Shown piece after piece: positions 33,052 through 41,998 of a stretch of DNA of 46,458 nucleotides; the first letter of the stretch is position 1, and each line of letters begins with the position of its first letter. Both the position numbers and the translations under genes were made by a program. The stretch lies in the NCBI GenBank assembly GCA_051880035.1, contig JBJENE010000039.1, positions 1 through 46,458 of the forward strand, written 5' to 3'. Under the pieces are notes generated by a model. That model worked only from the letters and a program-made list of their open reading frames with translations. It was not told the DNA's origin and did no database searches. The stretch comes from Eshraghiella sp051880035. Its GTDB lineage: Bacteria; Bacillota; Clostridia; Lachnospirales; Lachnospiraceae.

Positions 33052-33088
33052 AAGGAGCTGAACTCGACAGAGTCGGCTTCTTTTTTTT
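33052..33088 (+). terminator. Promoter-proximal hairpin with U run (attenuator candidate)
   Basis: AAGGAGCTG-a-ACTC, loop GACA, GAGT-CGGCTTCTT, followed by six further T residues. Thirteen pairs with one bulged A, including two G-U. It starts about five bases after the predicted transcription start and ends 28 bases before the PII gene, so full termination would silence the whole polyamine-uptake operon. Confidence 0.75.
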
Positions 33089-33116
33089 TATCTTTTATGA
33101 AAAGGAGAGATGAGTT

Positions 33117-33461
33117 ATGAAAGAAATTGATATGATTATCAGACCTGAAAAGTTGGAGACAGTTAAAGCAATACTTGATGACATTAATTGTGGTGGTATG
33201 ACAATTACAACTGCCATGGGTTGCGGAGCCCAGAAAGGTATGACCGGAGTGAACGAAATAAAAGGTTTCAAAACCACAATCAACCTTCTTCCTAAGATGA
33301 TGGTTACCGTTGTTGTGGAAGATAAAGATGTGGAACCGATTGTTATGAAGGTTCGCGAAAGCCTTGCAACTGACCATGTAGGTGACGGTAAAATTTTTAT
33401 CAAGCCTGTGGAAGAAGCTATCAGAATCAGAACAGGAGAGCGCGGAGATAAGGCTCTCTAA
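33117..33461 (+). CDS. Divergent PII family nitrogen regulator
   Basis: 114 residues. The PII fold is evident: MKEIDMIIRPEKLETVKAIL, QKGMTG (Gln39, 2-oxoglutarate contact), VGDGKIFI (B-loop, about 88-95) and IRIRTGE (C-loop). The T-loop is unusual: two residues longer than GlnB (residues 37-60), no tyrosine at the uridylylation position (Thr by alignment), and the ATP-contacting Arg38 of GlnB is Ala. PII trimers sense 2-oxoglutarate and ATP/ADP and bind transporters or enzymes. Here it is the first gene of a putrescine/spermidine transporter operon, suggesting gating of PotABCD or of the downstream pathway (inference). No ammonium transporter or glutamine synthetase gene is adjacent. Confidence 0.9.
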   Translation: MKEIDMIIRPEKLETVKAILDDINCGGMTITTAMGCGAQKGMTGVNEIKGFKTTINLLPKMMVTVVVEDKDVEPIVMKVRESLATDHVGDGKIFIKPVEEAIRIRTGERGDKAL

Positions 33462-33500
33462 AGATGCAGCATAGTAAGTAATGAAACAGAGGTGACCGGC

Positions 33501-34610
33501 TTGAGTAAAAATATAGTTGAATTAACAGGCGTAAATAAAATATACGGAACGAATCATGTAGTCAAGGATTTGAATCTTACAGTCAGCGAAGGAGAATTCC
33601 TTACACTTCTTGGTTCCTCAGGTTGCGGAAAAACAACAACACTCAGAATGATAGCTGGATTTGAAGAGCCTACAACCGGAACAATAAAGGTTGAGGGTGA
33701 GGCTATAGAGGAAAAGGAACCTTACGAAAGAGATGTAAATACCGTTTTCCAGAGCTATGCATTATTTCCTCATAAGACAATTTATGACAATATCGCATAC
33801 GGACTTAAAATGAAAAAAGTTCCTAAGGCTGAAATTAAAGAAAGAGTCCTTGAGATGATGTCACTTGTACAGCTGGAAGGCTTTGAAAAAAGATATCCGA
33901 ACCAGTTATCAGGCGGACAGAAACAGAGGGTTGCCATTGCCAGAGCATTAATTAATAAGCCGAAAGTTCTTCTTCTTGACGAACCTTTGGGAGCTTTGGA
34001 TTTAAAGCTTAGAAAACAGATGCAGTTAGAGCTTAAAAGACTGCAGAAAAAACTGAATATAACATTTATTTATGTAACACATGACCAGGAAGAAGCTCTT
34101 ACAATGAGTGACAGAATCGCCATTATGCATGACGGAGTTATGGATCAGATCGGAACTCCTTCTGAGATATATGAGCATCCTGCAACAAAGTTTGTAGCAA
34201 CCTTCATTGGTGAGACAAATATTTTTGACGGAACCGTTAAGTCGGATAATCCTGAAAGAATTACAATCGGCGTTGAGAACGGTGACATAATCGGAACCGG
34301 AGAGGGCTTTAAAACAGGTGAATTTATTACAGTTTCCGTAAGACCTGAGAAAATGAAATTTTCAAATGATCCTGTGGACGGATTCTCACTTGTTGCGACA
34401 GTAAAGGATTTCATATATGTAGGAAATATCGTGAAATGTGTTGTTGAGCTTCCTAACAAGAACCAGTTGAAGATAGAAAGGCTTGCCGGAGAAGAACTTC
34501 CTAAAGCCGGAGATATGGTATTTGTATACTGGGACAAAGAAGACGCGGTACTGATACATAATATGGATAACAGCTTTTTCCAGGCGGTTGAAAATGCAGT
34601 ATTTGTTTAA
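33501..34610 (+). CDS. potA: Spermidine/putrescine ABC transporter ATPase PotA
   Basis: 369 residues from a TTG start. ATPase with Walker A GSSGCGKTTT, YERDVNTVFQSYALFPH (Q-loop), LSGGQKQRVAIARAL, LLLDEPLGALD and VTHDQEEA, then a C-terminal TOBE-like regulatory domain (about 245-350). Matches PotA in length and order. A GTG at 33492 gives a longer form, but the AGAGGTG ribosome site overlaps it and fits the TTG with a six-base gap. The partner genes potB, potC and potD follow directly. Confidence 0.92.
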   Translation: MSKNIVELTGVNKIYGTNHVVKDLNLTVSEGEFLTLLGSSGCGKTTTLRMIAGFEEPTTGTIKVEGEAIEEKEPYERDVNTVFQSYALFPHKTIYDNIAYGLKMKKVPKAEIKERVLEMMSLVQLEGFEKRYPNQLSGGQKQRVAIARALINKPKVLLLDEPLGALDLKLRKQMQLELKRLQKKLNITFIYVTHDQEEALTMSDRIAIMHDGVMDQIGTPSEIYEHPATKFVATFIGETNIFDGTVKSDNPERITIGVENGDIIGTGEGFKTGEFITVSVRPEKMKFSNDPVDGFSLVATVKDFIYVGNIVKCVVELPNKNQLKIERLAGEELPKAGDMVFVYWDKEDAVLIHNMDNSFFQAVENAVFV

Positions 34611-34624
34611 GGAGGCACGGGCTT

Positions 34625-35491
34625 ATGACAAAACACAAATTAAAGGCCAAAACAATTCCTGCAGTATCAATGGTGGGACCGGTAACAATATGGCTTTTGT
34701 TCTTTGTTGCTACACCGCTTATTTATGTAGTTATTATGAGTTTCTGCGGGATTGACCAGTTCTATAATGTAAGCTATCACTTTACCCTGAGTAATTATAA
34801 AAGGCTTTTTAATGCCGACTATGTAAAGATATACGGACAGTCGATTTTCATCGCACTGGCCACAACGGTTATCTGTATTTTAATTGCATATCCGTTTTCA
34901 TATTTTATTGCAAGAACCAAAAGCAAATATAAAACACTTTTATATATGCTGGTAATTATTCCGTTCTGGACCAATTCACTTATCCGTATATACGGATGGC
35001 AGTCCCTTCTCGGAAGAACCGGCTGGATAAATACTTTTTTGCAGAACATACACCTGATTAAAGAACCTATTAACTTCCTGTATAATCAGGGAACTACAAT
35101 ATTCGGTATGGTGTACTGTCTGTTTCCTTTCATGGTTCTTCCTTTATACACTGCAATAGAGAAGCTGGATTCATCCCTTCTTGAAGCCTCAAGCGATTTG
35201 GGCGCCAAGGGACCGAAAACATTTTTTAATGTAATACTTCCTTTGACATCAAGCGGAATTTTCTCCGGAAGCATCATGGTATTTATTCCGTGTCTCGGAT
35301 ATTTCTTTGTATCAGATATCCTTGGCGGCGGTAATTCGGATGTTATCGGTAACCTTATTGAGAGGCAGTTCCAGAGTGGTAACAACTGGCCGTTAGGTGC
35401 TGCTTTATCAATTATTTTAATTGTTATCACCATTATTCTTGTTAAGCTGTATCAGAAAACAGGCGGTGATCTGGATAGTCTGGGGGTATAG
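34625..35491 (+). CDS. potB: Spermidine/putrescine ABC transporter permease PotB
   Basis: 288 residues, six membrane segments, and the EAA loop LLEASSDLGAKGPKTFFNVILPL (about residues 185-207) that contacts PotA. AAGGAGG precedes the ATG and overlaps the end of potA. It pairs with PotC to form the channel. Confidence 0.93.
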   Translation: MTKHKLKAKTIPAVSMVGPVTIWLLFFVATPLIYVVIMSFCGIDQFYNVSYHFTLSNYKRLFNADYVKIYGQSIFIALATTVICILIAYPFSYFIARTKSKYKTLLYMLVIIPFWTNSLIRIYGWQSLLGRTGWINTFLQNIHLIKEPINFLYNQGTTIFGMVYCLFPFMVLPLYTAIEKLDSSLLEASSDLGAKGPKTFFNVILPLTSSGIFSGSIMVFIPCLGYFFVSDILGGGNSDVIGNLIERQFQSGNNWPLGAALSIILIVITIILVKLYQKTGGDLDSLGV

Positions 35492-35494
35492 CAT

Positions 35495-36301
35495 ATGAAG
35501 AAAAAAACAAAGAGAACCTTAGCAAAAATATTTCGGAAAGTATTTTGTGGGATTGTGTATTTGTTTTTATTTGCACCGATTATCTACATTGTTGTAAATT
35601 CCTTCAATGCCACAACATCCAAACCGTATCTTACATGGAAAGGCTTTTCTTTCGAATGGTACGGAAAACTTTTTGAAAATACGGCACTTTTACAGTCATT
35701 CGGAAATACAATGATTATCGCCATAACAAGCATGATTCTTTCAACCATTATAGGTACGCTTGCTGCGGTAGGTATGTATAAATACAAATTCAAAGGTAAA
35801 ACGGTTATAGATGCACTTTTGTATATACCTGTTGTTATTCCGGAGATTGTACTTGGTATTTCACTTTTAACATTATTTGCGAATACAAAGATTCCAAGGG
35901 GAACACTTTCACTGATACTTGCTCATGTAACATTCTGTATTCCGTATGTTATTTTCAATGTCAGGGCAAGACTTGCCGGATATGATATTTCCATTGAAGA
36001 AGCAAGTATGGATTTGGGAGCGGGAAGAATAAGAACTTTTTTTGAAATTACCCTTCCTGTTCTGGCTCCCGGAATCGGAGGCGGAGCATTGCTTGCCTTT
36101 ACTCTTTCGATTGATGATGTAATTATCAGTTATTTCGTAAACGGTCAGACCAAAACTTTCCCGCTTAAAGTTATGGAAAGTATTAAGAGCGGTGTTGCAC
36201 CGGATGTAAATGCGTTATCAACTTTGATACTTCTTGGAACAATAATCCTTGTTGTACTTACTCAGAGCAATCTGATTAAGAAGTTATTTAAGAAAGCATA
36301 G
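35495..36301 (+). CDS. potC: Spermidine/putrescine ABC transporter permease PotC
   Basis: 268 residues, six membrane segments, EAA loop IEEASMDLGAGRIRTFFEITLPV (about residues 168-190) and the PotC-like TLSIDDVIISYFVNG. It starts 3 bases after the potB stop, indicating translational coupling. Confidence 0.93.
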   Translation: MKKKTKRTLAKIFRKVFCGIVYLFLFAPIIYIVVNSFNATTSKPYLTWKGFSFEWYGKLFENTALLQSFGNTMIIAITSMILSTIIGTLAAVGMYKYKFKGKTVIDALLYIPVVIPEIVLGISLLTLFANTKIPRGTLSLILAHVTFCIPYVIFNVRARLAGYDISIEEASMDLGAGRIRTFFEITLPVLAPGIGGGALLAFTLSIDDVIISYFVNGQTKTFPLKVMESIKSGVAPDVNALSTLILLGTIILVVLTQSNLIKKLFKKA

Positions 36302-36326
36302 AAAATAAGAAAGAGAGGAATGTTTT

Positions 36327-37382
36327 ATGAAAAAGAAAAGAATTTTAGCGGTAGTATTAAGTGTTATGCTTGTGGTATCCATGTTTACATTTACAGGATG
36401 CGGCAAAAGCGGCGAAAACGGAACATTGAATCTTTTTATCTGGACAGAATATGTTCCTGAATCAGTAATAAAGGATTTTGAGAAAGAATACGGAATTAAG
36501 GTTAATGTAACAACCTTCTCAAGCAATGAAGATATGCTTGCCAAAGTAAAATCAGAGTCAGCAGGTACATATGATATTGTTCAGCCTTCCGATTATATGG
36601 TTGAACAGATGATTGCACAGGATATGCTGGCAAAGCTTGATAAAGATAAACTTACAAACCTTGACAATATCGGAGAGGCATATCTGAATCCTTCATATGA
36701 CCCTGGAAATGTATATTCCGTTCCTTATCAGGGCGGTGTTGCAGCCATTGCGGTTAATACCTCAATGATTGATATGGAAATTGACAGCTATGACGATTTA
36801 TTCGACCCTGCACTTAAAGGAAAGCTGGTAGTTCTTGATGATTTCCGTGCAGTAATCGGTATGACTGCAAGAAGCATGGGATACAGCATGAACGAAACAG
36901 ACACGGATAAGCTTAGTGAAATTCAGGAAAAACTTCTCACACTTAAAGATAATGTCGCAAAATACGATTCGGATTCTCCTAAGAGTGTACTTATTTCAGA
37001 GGATTGTGCTGCCGGTATGATCTGGAGTGCTGAAATTGCACTTGCAATGGAAGAAAACGAAGATATAGAAATTGTATTCCCTAAAGAAGGCCCTTATGTA
37101 TTCATGGATAACTGGGCTATTACAAAGGATGCACCTAATTATGACAATGCAATGAAGTTTATTAATTACATGCTTTCTTCAGAAGTTTCACAGAAGGTAT
37201 CAGAAGAGTTCCCTTACCTTAACCCGAATAAAGTGGCAGTTGAAGCAATGGGTGAGGACTTCTCAGGAAACCCTGCCAAGAATCCGCCTGCTGATGTAAT
37301 TGCATCAGGTGAATATGTATCAAATCTCGATACCGATACATTGGCAATTTATGATGAAATGTGGACAAAATTAAAGAACTGA
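36327..37382 (+). CDS. potD: Spermidine/putrescine-binding lipoprotein PotD
   Basis: 351 residues. The signal peptide ends in lipobox FTGC (Cys25). The mature part begins LNLFIWTEYVPESVIKDFEKEYGIKV, as in PotD/PotF, and contains YDIVQPSDYMVEQMI, VPYQGGVAAIAVN and YVFMDNWAITKDAPN, the regions forming the polyamine cleft. Which polyamine it prefers is unclear; catabolic neighbours suggest putrescine. AGAGAGG precedes the ATG. A strong terminator follows, so the next gene depends on read-through or its own promoter. Confidence 0.93.
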   Translation: MKKKRILAVVLSVMLVVSMFTFTGCGKSGENGTLNLFIWTEYVPESVIKDFEKEYGIKVNVTTFSSNEDMLAKVKSESAGTYDIVQPSDYMVEQMIAQDMLAKLDKDKLTNLDNIGEAYLNPSYDPGNVYSVPYQGGVAAIAVNTSMIDMEIDSYDDLFDPALKGKLVVLDDFRAVIGMTARSMGYSMNETDTDKLSEIQEKLLTLKDNVAKYDSDSPKSVLISEDCAAGMIWSAEIALAMEENEDIEIVFPKEGPYVFMDNWAITKDAPNYDNAMKFINYMLSSEVSQKVSEEFPYLNPNKVAVEAMGEDFSGNPAKNPPADVIASGEYVSNLDTDTLAIYDEMWTKLKN

Positions 37383-37393
37383 TCTTTTAATGG

Positions 37394-37428
37394 CCTGCCA
37401 CAACTTTAAATGCTGTGGCGGGTTTTTT
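37394..37428 (+). terminator. Terminator between potD and the aldehyde dehydrogenase gene
   Basis: CCTGCCACA (37394-37402) and TGTGGCGGG (37414-37422) with one G-T pair, followed by six T residues. No good promoter is visible between it and the next start codon, so partial read-through is likely. Confidence 0.82.
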
Positions 37429-37454
37429 AATATTATTTCTGGGAGGTTTATTTT

Positions 37455-38936
37455 ATGGAAATTAAGAAAATGTACATTGACGGAGAATGGGTTGAAGGTA
37501 CCTCAGGCAAATTCATTGAGTCAATAAACCCGGCAACAGGTGAGGTTATTGCACGAATTCATGAAAGCAGTATTGAAGATACTAATAGGGCAATAGCAGC
37601 TGCCAAAAAGTCATTTTATGTTACCAGGGAATGGCGTGATATGGATTCCCAGACAAGAGGTGACATACTTTTAAAAATCGCTGACAAAATCGAGGAATAT
37701 CTGTCTGAACTGGCAAAACTTGATGCAATTGACAACGGAAAACCTCTTCGCGAGGCAGAGGGCGATGTAGATGACGGCCTCCATGCTTTCCGCTATTATG
37801 CCAGCCTTATTAAGGCACCTTACGGTGGTGTGTATGATGTAAACGGCAATTTCGGTACAATGCATTCTTATACGGTACATGAACCTGTAGGTGTATGTGC
37901 CCAGATTACACCGTGGAATTATCCGTTCTTAATGGCAATCTGGAAGCTTGCCCCGGCTCTTGCCGCAGGTAACAGCATCGTATTCAAACCAAGCTCCGAT
38001 ACGGTACTTTCTACAATCAAACTTTTTGAAATCTTTGAAGAAGTGGGACTTCCTAAAGGAACCGTAAACCTTGTAATGGGTCCGGGAGGAACAGTAGGTG
38101 ATTTACTTGCATCCTCAAAAGATGTGGATATGGTTACATTTACGGGAAGTACTGCCGTGGGACAGTCAATAATGCGTCAGGCAGCCACTAATGTTAAGAA
38201 AATCGGTCTTGAGCTGGGTGGAAAATCACCAAATGTCATCTTTGCGGATGCCGATTTTGAAGGCGCCGTTGAATGGGCGATGATAGGTATTTTCTTCAAC
38301 CAGGGCGAGGTTTGTTCAGCCGGTTCCCGTATTATCATAGAGGAATCCATTAAAGACAAATTTGTTGAGCGTCTTGCCGAGAGAGCCAATGCCATAACAA
38401 TGGGAAATCCTCTGGACAATCCGGATATGGGACCTCTTGTTTCCGAAAAACATATGAACAGAGTTCTTTCATATATTGAAAAAGGAAAAGCCGAGGGAGC
38501 AAAATGTGTATGCGGCGGTTACAGATACACAGAGGGAGAATGTGCAAAAGGATATTTTGTAAGACCGACTATTTTTGATGACTGCACCCCGGATATGACT
38601 ATTGTTAAAGAGGAAATTTTCGGACCGGTTGTAACTATCCAGACATTTAAAACCGAAGAAGAAGCAATTGCACTTGCAAATGATACTCCGTATGGTCTTG
38701 CAGGAGCCGTATTTACTTCGGATGCAACCCGTGCAATTCGTGTCATTAAGGAAATCCGTGCCGGAATTACATGGATTAACTGCTATAATCCTACATTTAA
38801 TGAAGCACCTTGGGGCGGATATAAGATGAGCGGTATAGGCAGGGAACTTGGAATTCATGGACTTGAAGAATATCAGGAAGTAAAACAGATTAATATGAAT
38901 CTGACTCCGGGTATTGTAGGATGGTATGAACACTAG
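37455..38936 (+). CDS. NAD(P)-dependent aldehyde dehydrogenase, probable 4-aminobutanal dehydrogenase
   Basis: 493 residues of the ALDH superfamily. Conserved motifs include QITPWNYPFLMAIWKLAPALAAGN (about residues 149-172), VTFTGSTAVGQ (cofactor loop), LELGGKSPN with general base Glu253, FFNQGEVCSAGSR with catalytic Cys287, and EIFGPVV. Resemblance to betaine-aldehyde and gamma-aminobutyraldehyde dehydrogenases and placement between potD and the putrescine aminotransferase make oxidation of 4-aminobutanal to GABA the best assignment. The specific substrate is inferred from context. GGGAGG precedes the ATG. Confidence 0.88.
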   Translation: MEIKKMYIDGEWVEGTSGKFIESINPATGEVIARIHESSIEDTNRAIAAAKKSFYVTREWRDMDSQTRGDILLKIADKIEEYLSELAKLDAIDNGKPLREAEGDVDDGLHAFRYYASLIKAPYGGVYDVNGNFGTMHSYTVHEPVGVCAQITPWNYPFLMAIWKLAPALAAGNSIVFKPSSDTVLSTIKLFEIFEEVGLPKGTVNLVMGPGGTVGDLLASSKDVDMVTFTGSTAVGQSIMRQAATNVKKIGLELGGKSPNVIFADADFEGAVEWAMIGIFFNQGEVCSAGSRIIIEESIKDKFVERLAERANAITMGNPLDNPDMGPLVSEKHMNRVLSYIEKGKAEGAKCVCGGYRYTEGECAKGYFVRPTIFDDCTPDMTIVKEEIFGPVVTIQTFKTEEEAIALANDTPYGLAGAVFTSDATRAIRVIKEIRAGITWINCYNPTFNEAPWGGYKMSGIGRELGIHGLEEYQEVKQINMNLTPGIVGWYEH

Positions 38937-38961
38937 TTTACATAATATGGTAAACATATAT

Positions 38962-38993
38962 TGTTAAGGGCTGCCGAATCGCAGCCCTTAACA
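38962..38993 (+). terminator. Strong hairpin after the aldehyde dehydrogenase gene
   Basis: A 13-bp perfect stem (TGTTAAGGGCTGC / GCAGCCCTTAACA) with loop CGAATC. No T run follows, so it is either a rho-independent terminator of weak type or an RNA-stabilising hairpin. Confidence 0.6.
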
Positions 38994-39100
38994 TGTGTAT
39001 ATTTTATGCTTAAATAGGATAACCTATAAAAAGTATTAATATAACTCAATAGTGCTATATAAATATACAGAATAAGTATAAAAATGGGTGTTTAGGCTAC

Positions 39101-39129
39101 TTGAAATAATAATAAATAAAGCATATTAT
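39101..39129 (+). promoter_or_regulatory. Promoter of the aminotransferase - alcohol dehydrogenase operon
   Basis: TTGAAA and TATTAT with a 17-base spacer. Transcription would start near 39136, some 80 bases before the start codon. Confidence 0.75.
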
Positions 39130-39139
39130 GAGTACATGA

Positions 39140-39190
39140 AAAGCAAAGGAGCTTTGAGGCGATAATCTCGAAGCTTTTTTTATTGCTTTA
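39140..39190 (+). terminator. Promoter-proximal hairpin with U run before patA
   Basis: AAAGGAGCTTTGAG (39146-39159) pairs with CTCGAAGCTTTTTT (39168-39181) and is enclosed by an outer AAAGCAA/TTGCTTT pair. Same layout and the same GCAAAGGAGCT opening as the hairpin before the PII gene. Confidence 0.72.
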
Positions 39191-39216
39191 AATCAACCGA
39201 TCAGGAGGTACTAATT

Positions 39217-40569
39217 ATGAGTTATGAACAGGTAAGTAAAGATTTGGAAAGGGTCATCGGATATATTCATTCGGATGGGCTTACGGATGAAGAGAAGAAG
39301 ACCATGACAGAGGAAACACTTGATTATTTTGATAACTATGTAAGTCCGGGCTGGTTAAAATACCGTAAATCGGTATCAACCAATTCAGCCGTTCTGGAAT
39401 GGAGTGACCATGACGGAATCTGTGAAGGACTTTACGGAGAAGAATTTATTGACTGTCTCGGCGGTTTCGGTATTTATACCTGCGGACATCGTAATCCGTA
39501 TATTCTTGATACCGTTAAAGCACAGCTTGATCATCAGGCATTGCATTCACAGGAACTTTTGGATCCGCTCAGAGGATATCTTGCAAAAGCTATGTCAGAT
39601 ATAACACCGGGAGACCTTCAGATGTGTTTCTTTACAAACGGAGGTGCCGAAGCTGTTGAAATGGCATTAAAGCTTGCAAGAATTGCAAAAGGCGGCGGAT
39701 ATTACATTTCTACCGTAGGAGCTTTCCACGGTAAATCTTACGGCGCAATTTCAATGGGAGGAAAGAGCACATACAGAACACCATATCTCCCAATGATTCA
39801 GCAGGTACAGCATGTAGAGTACGGCAATGCCGAAGATGCTGAAAAGGCAATCAGAAATCTTAAAGCAGTAGGAGAAAGAGTTGCCGGCATGATTGTTGAA
39901 CCTATTCAGGGTGAGGCCGGTGTAATCGTTCCTCCGGCAGGATACCTAAAGAAACTTCGTGAAATTTGTGACAAATATGATGTTGCGTTGATTTTCGATG
40001 AAATCCAGTGTGGTATGGGTAGAACAGGTACTATGTGGAGATGTGAAGCAGAAGGCGTGGTTCCTGATATTATGACATTCGGTAAAGCATTCGGCGGCGG
40101 TATTATGCCGATTACAGGTATTATCTGCAGACCGTCAATGTGGACCCAGGAATTGATTGATAATCCATGGCTTCTCGGTTCTCCTACATTCGGCGGAAAC
40201 CCGGTATGCTGTTCAGCTGCACTTGCTACAATTAAATACATGATTGACAACGATATTCCGGGACAGTGTGCGAGAAAAGGAGAAATCTTAAAGAACGGTC
40301 TTATGTCATTAAAGGCAAAATATCCTCAGGTAATTGATGATGTAAGAGGACTTGGCCTTATGCTTGCAGTGGAATTTAAGACAAGCGAAATCGGATATTC
40401 CGTTGCAAAAGGACTTTTCTCAAGAGGAGTTATGACAGCAGGTACTCTTGTAAACGCAAAGTGTATCCGTTTTGAGCCTACAGCAGTAATTACGGAAGAA
40501 CAGATTGCACAGGTAATTGAAAGAATGGATGCATCACTTGCAGATACAACAAAGGAATTTAAATTATAA
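39217..40569 (+). CDS. patA: Putrescine aminotransferase (class III)
   Basis: 450 residues, PLP-dependent. Its order of motifs follows E. coli PatA/YgjG: YVSPGWLKYRKSV, EEFIDCLGGFGIYTCGHRNP, HSQELLDPLRGYLAK, GAFHGKSYGA, EPIQGEAGV, IFDEIQCGMGRTG, the PLP lysine in GKAFGGG (Lys290), and TFGGNPVCCSAAL. It converts putrescine plus 2-oxoglutarate to 4-aminobutanal and glutamate; cadaverine may also be used. AGGAGG precedes the ATG. It is the first gene of a three-gene operon with its own promoter and hairpin leader. Confidence 0.93.
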   Translation: MSYEQVSKDLERVIGYIHSDGLTDEEKKTMTEETLDYFDNYVSPGWLKYRKSVSTNSAVLEWSDHDGICEGLYGEEFIDCLGGFGIYTCGHRNPYILDTVKAQLDHQALHSQELLDPLRGYLAKAMSDITPGDLQMCFFTNGGAEAVEMALKLARIAKGGGYYISTVGAFHGKSYGAISMGGKSTYRTPYLPMIQQVQHVEYGNAEDAEKAIRNLKAVGERVAGMIVEPIQGEAGVIVPPAGYLKKLREICDKYDVALIFDEIQCGMGRTGTMWRCEAEGVVPDIMTFGKAFGGGIMPITGIICRPSMWTQELIDNPWLLGSPTFGGNPVCCSAALATIKYMIDNDIPGQCARKGEILKNGLMSLKAKYPQVIDDVRGLGLMLAVEFKTSEIGYSVAKGLFSRGVMTAGTLVNAKCIRFEPTAVITEEQIAQVIERMDASLADTTKEFKL

Positions 40570-40619
40570 TTAATTATTCAAACAGTATATAAGGATTGTC
40601 AAAAGAAAGAAGGCATATT

Positions 40620-41990
40620 ATGTTAAGAGAGTCATTACCTGAAATTATTACCGAATCAGTACCGGGACCTAAAGCAAAAGCATTACTTGACAGAAGAAAT
40701 AAGGCAGTACCTAAAGCTTTGTGTGGTACAACATATCCTGTCTGTATTGAAAAAGGCGAAGGCGCCATGGTACTTGATGTTGACGGAAACAAGTTCTTAG
40801 ACTGGATTGGCGGAGTAGGAGTACTTAATATGGGTTATTCAAGACCTGAGGTTGTTGAAGCCGTTAAGGAGCAGTCCGAGAAATATTTTCATACAATTTT
40901 TAATGTGATTTGTCATGACGGTTATGTAGAACTTGCGGAAAAGCTTAATGAAATTGTACCTGTAAGAGGCACAGTAAAGAAAACTTATTTCGCGAATTCC
41001 GGAGCAGAGGCAGATGAAAATGCAATTAAAGTTGCAAAAGCTTATACCAAGAGAGGTAATGTTATCTGCTTTTCAGGAGCATTTCACGGAAGAACCAACC
41101 TTACAATGGCTCTTACCGCCAAAAAGGCATATTCATTAGGTATGGGACCATTCCCATCAGGTATTTACAGAGCTGAATATCCATATCTTTACAGGGCACC
41201 TAAGGGATATACAAAGGAAGAGGCAATTCAGTATTATATTGAAAAACTTGAAAGACTTTTCGATGAGGCAACTCCGGCAACAGATGTTGCATGTATGCTT
41301 ATAGAGCCTATCCAGGGTGAGGGCGGATTTATTCCGGCTCCTATTGAATGGGTAAAGGCAGTTCGTGAAATTTGTGACAAATACGGAATTCTTATGATTG
41401 CAGATGAGGTCCAGTGCGGTAACTGCAGAACCGGAAGATATTTTGCATCTGAGTACTGGGCAGAAGCAGGAGCAGCTCCTGATATTCTTACAACAGCCAA
41501 ATCAATGGGTGCAGGTATGCCTATAAGCGCAATTATCGCAAGCGAGGAGATAATGGATTCCGTTCCGGGAGGAACAATCGGTGGTACATATTGCGGAAAT
41601 CCGCTTTCATGTGCATCTGCTCTTAAGACTATGGAAATCTACAAGGCAGAAGATTTTCCGGCTAAAGCCAGACATATTGCTGAAAAAGTTATGAATGCTT
41701 ACAACGGATTCAAAGAAAAATACTCTGTTGTAGGTGATGTGAGAGGACTTGGTGCCATGATAGGTATTGAGTTCGTAAAAGATAAAGAAACAAAAGAACC
41801 TTACGGTGAATTTGTGAGTGCCATGATTCAGAATGCACTTCAGATGGGTCTTCTTATTGAAAATGCCGGAACATACGGCAATGTTATCCGTTTCCTTGCA
41901 CCGCTTGTAATGACTGATGAACAGACTGATAAAGGTCTGGAAATATTTGAAGCAGCATTAGTTAAGACAATGAAGGATATGGGCATTTAG
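40620..41990 (+). CDS. gabT: Class III aminotransferase, probable 4-aminobutyrate aminotransferase
   Basis: 456 residues. The motifs MVLDVDGNKFLDWIGGVGVLNMGYSRP, ANSGAEADENAIKVAK, SGAFHGRTNLTMALT, EPIQGEGGFIPAP, ADEVQCGNCRTGRYF and the PLP lysine in TAKSMGAGMP (Lys294) match GABA/ornithine-type transaminases. In this setting it would convert GABA and 2-oxoglutarate to succinate semialdehyde and glutamate; 5-aminovalerate is an alternative substrate. The ATG at 40620 follows AAGAAGG with a six-base gap; a TTG at 40596 is less well supported. 50 bases separate it from patA and 8 from the next gene. Confidence 0.87.
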   Translation: MLRESLPEIITESVPGPKAKALLDRRNKAVPKALCGTTYPVCIEKGEGAMVLDVDGNKFLDWIGGVGVLNMGYSRPEVVEAVKEQSEKYFHTIFNVICHDGYVELAEKLNEIVPVRGTVKKTYFANSGAEADENAIKVAKAYTKRGNVICFSGAFHGRTNLTMALTAKKAYSLGMGPFPSGIYRAEYPYLYRAPKGYTKEEAIQYYIEKLERLFDEATPATDVACMLIEPIQGEGGFIPAPIEWVKAVREICDKYGILMIADEVQCGNCRTGRYFASEYWAEAGAAPDILTTAKSMGAGMPISAIIASEEIMDSVPGGTIGGTYCGNPLSCASALKTMEIYKAEDFPAKARHIAEKVMNAYNGFKEKYSVVGDVRGLGAMIGIEFVKDKETKEPYGEFVSAMIQNALQMGLLIENAGTYGNVIRFLAPLVMTDEQTDKGLEIFEAALVKTMKDMGI

Positions 41991-41998
41991 GAGGCATC

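Noticed and set aside
32975..33090. ANTAR-type two-hairpin antiterminator before the PII gene
   Set aside because: A weak hairpin (about 32985-33005) precedes the terminator, but it lies upstream of the predicted transcription start, and neither loop is a hexanucleotide with the A1/G4 pattern.
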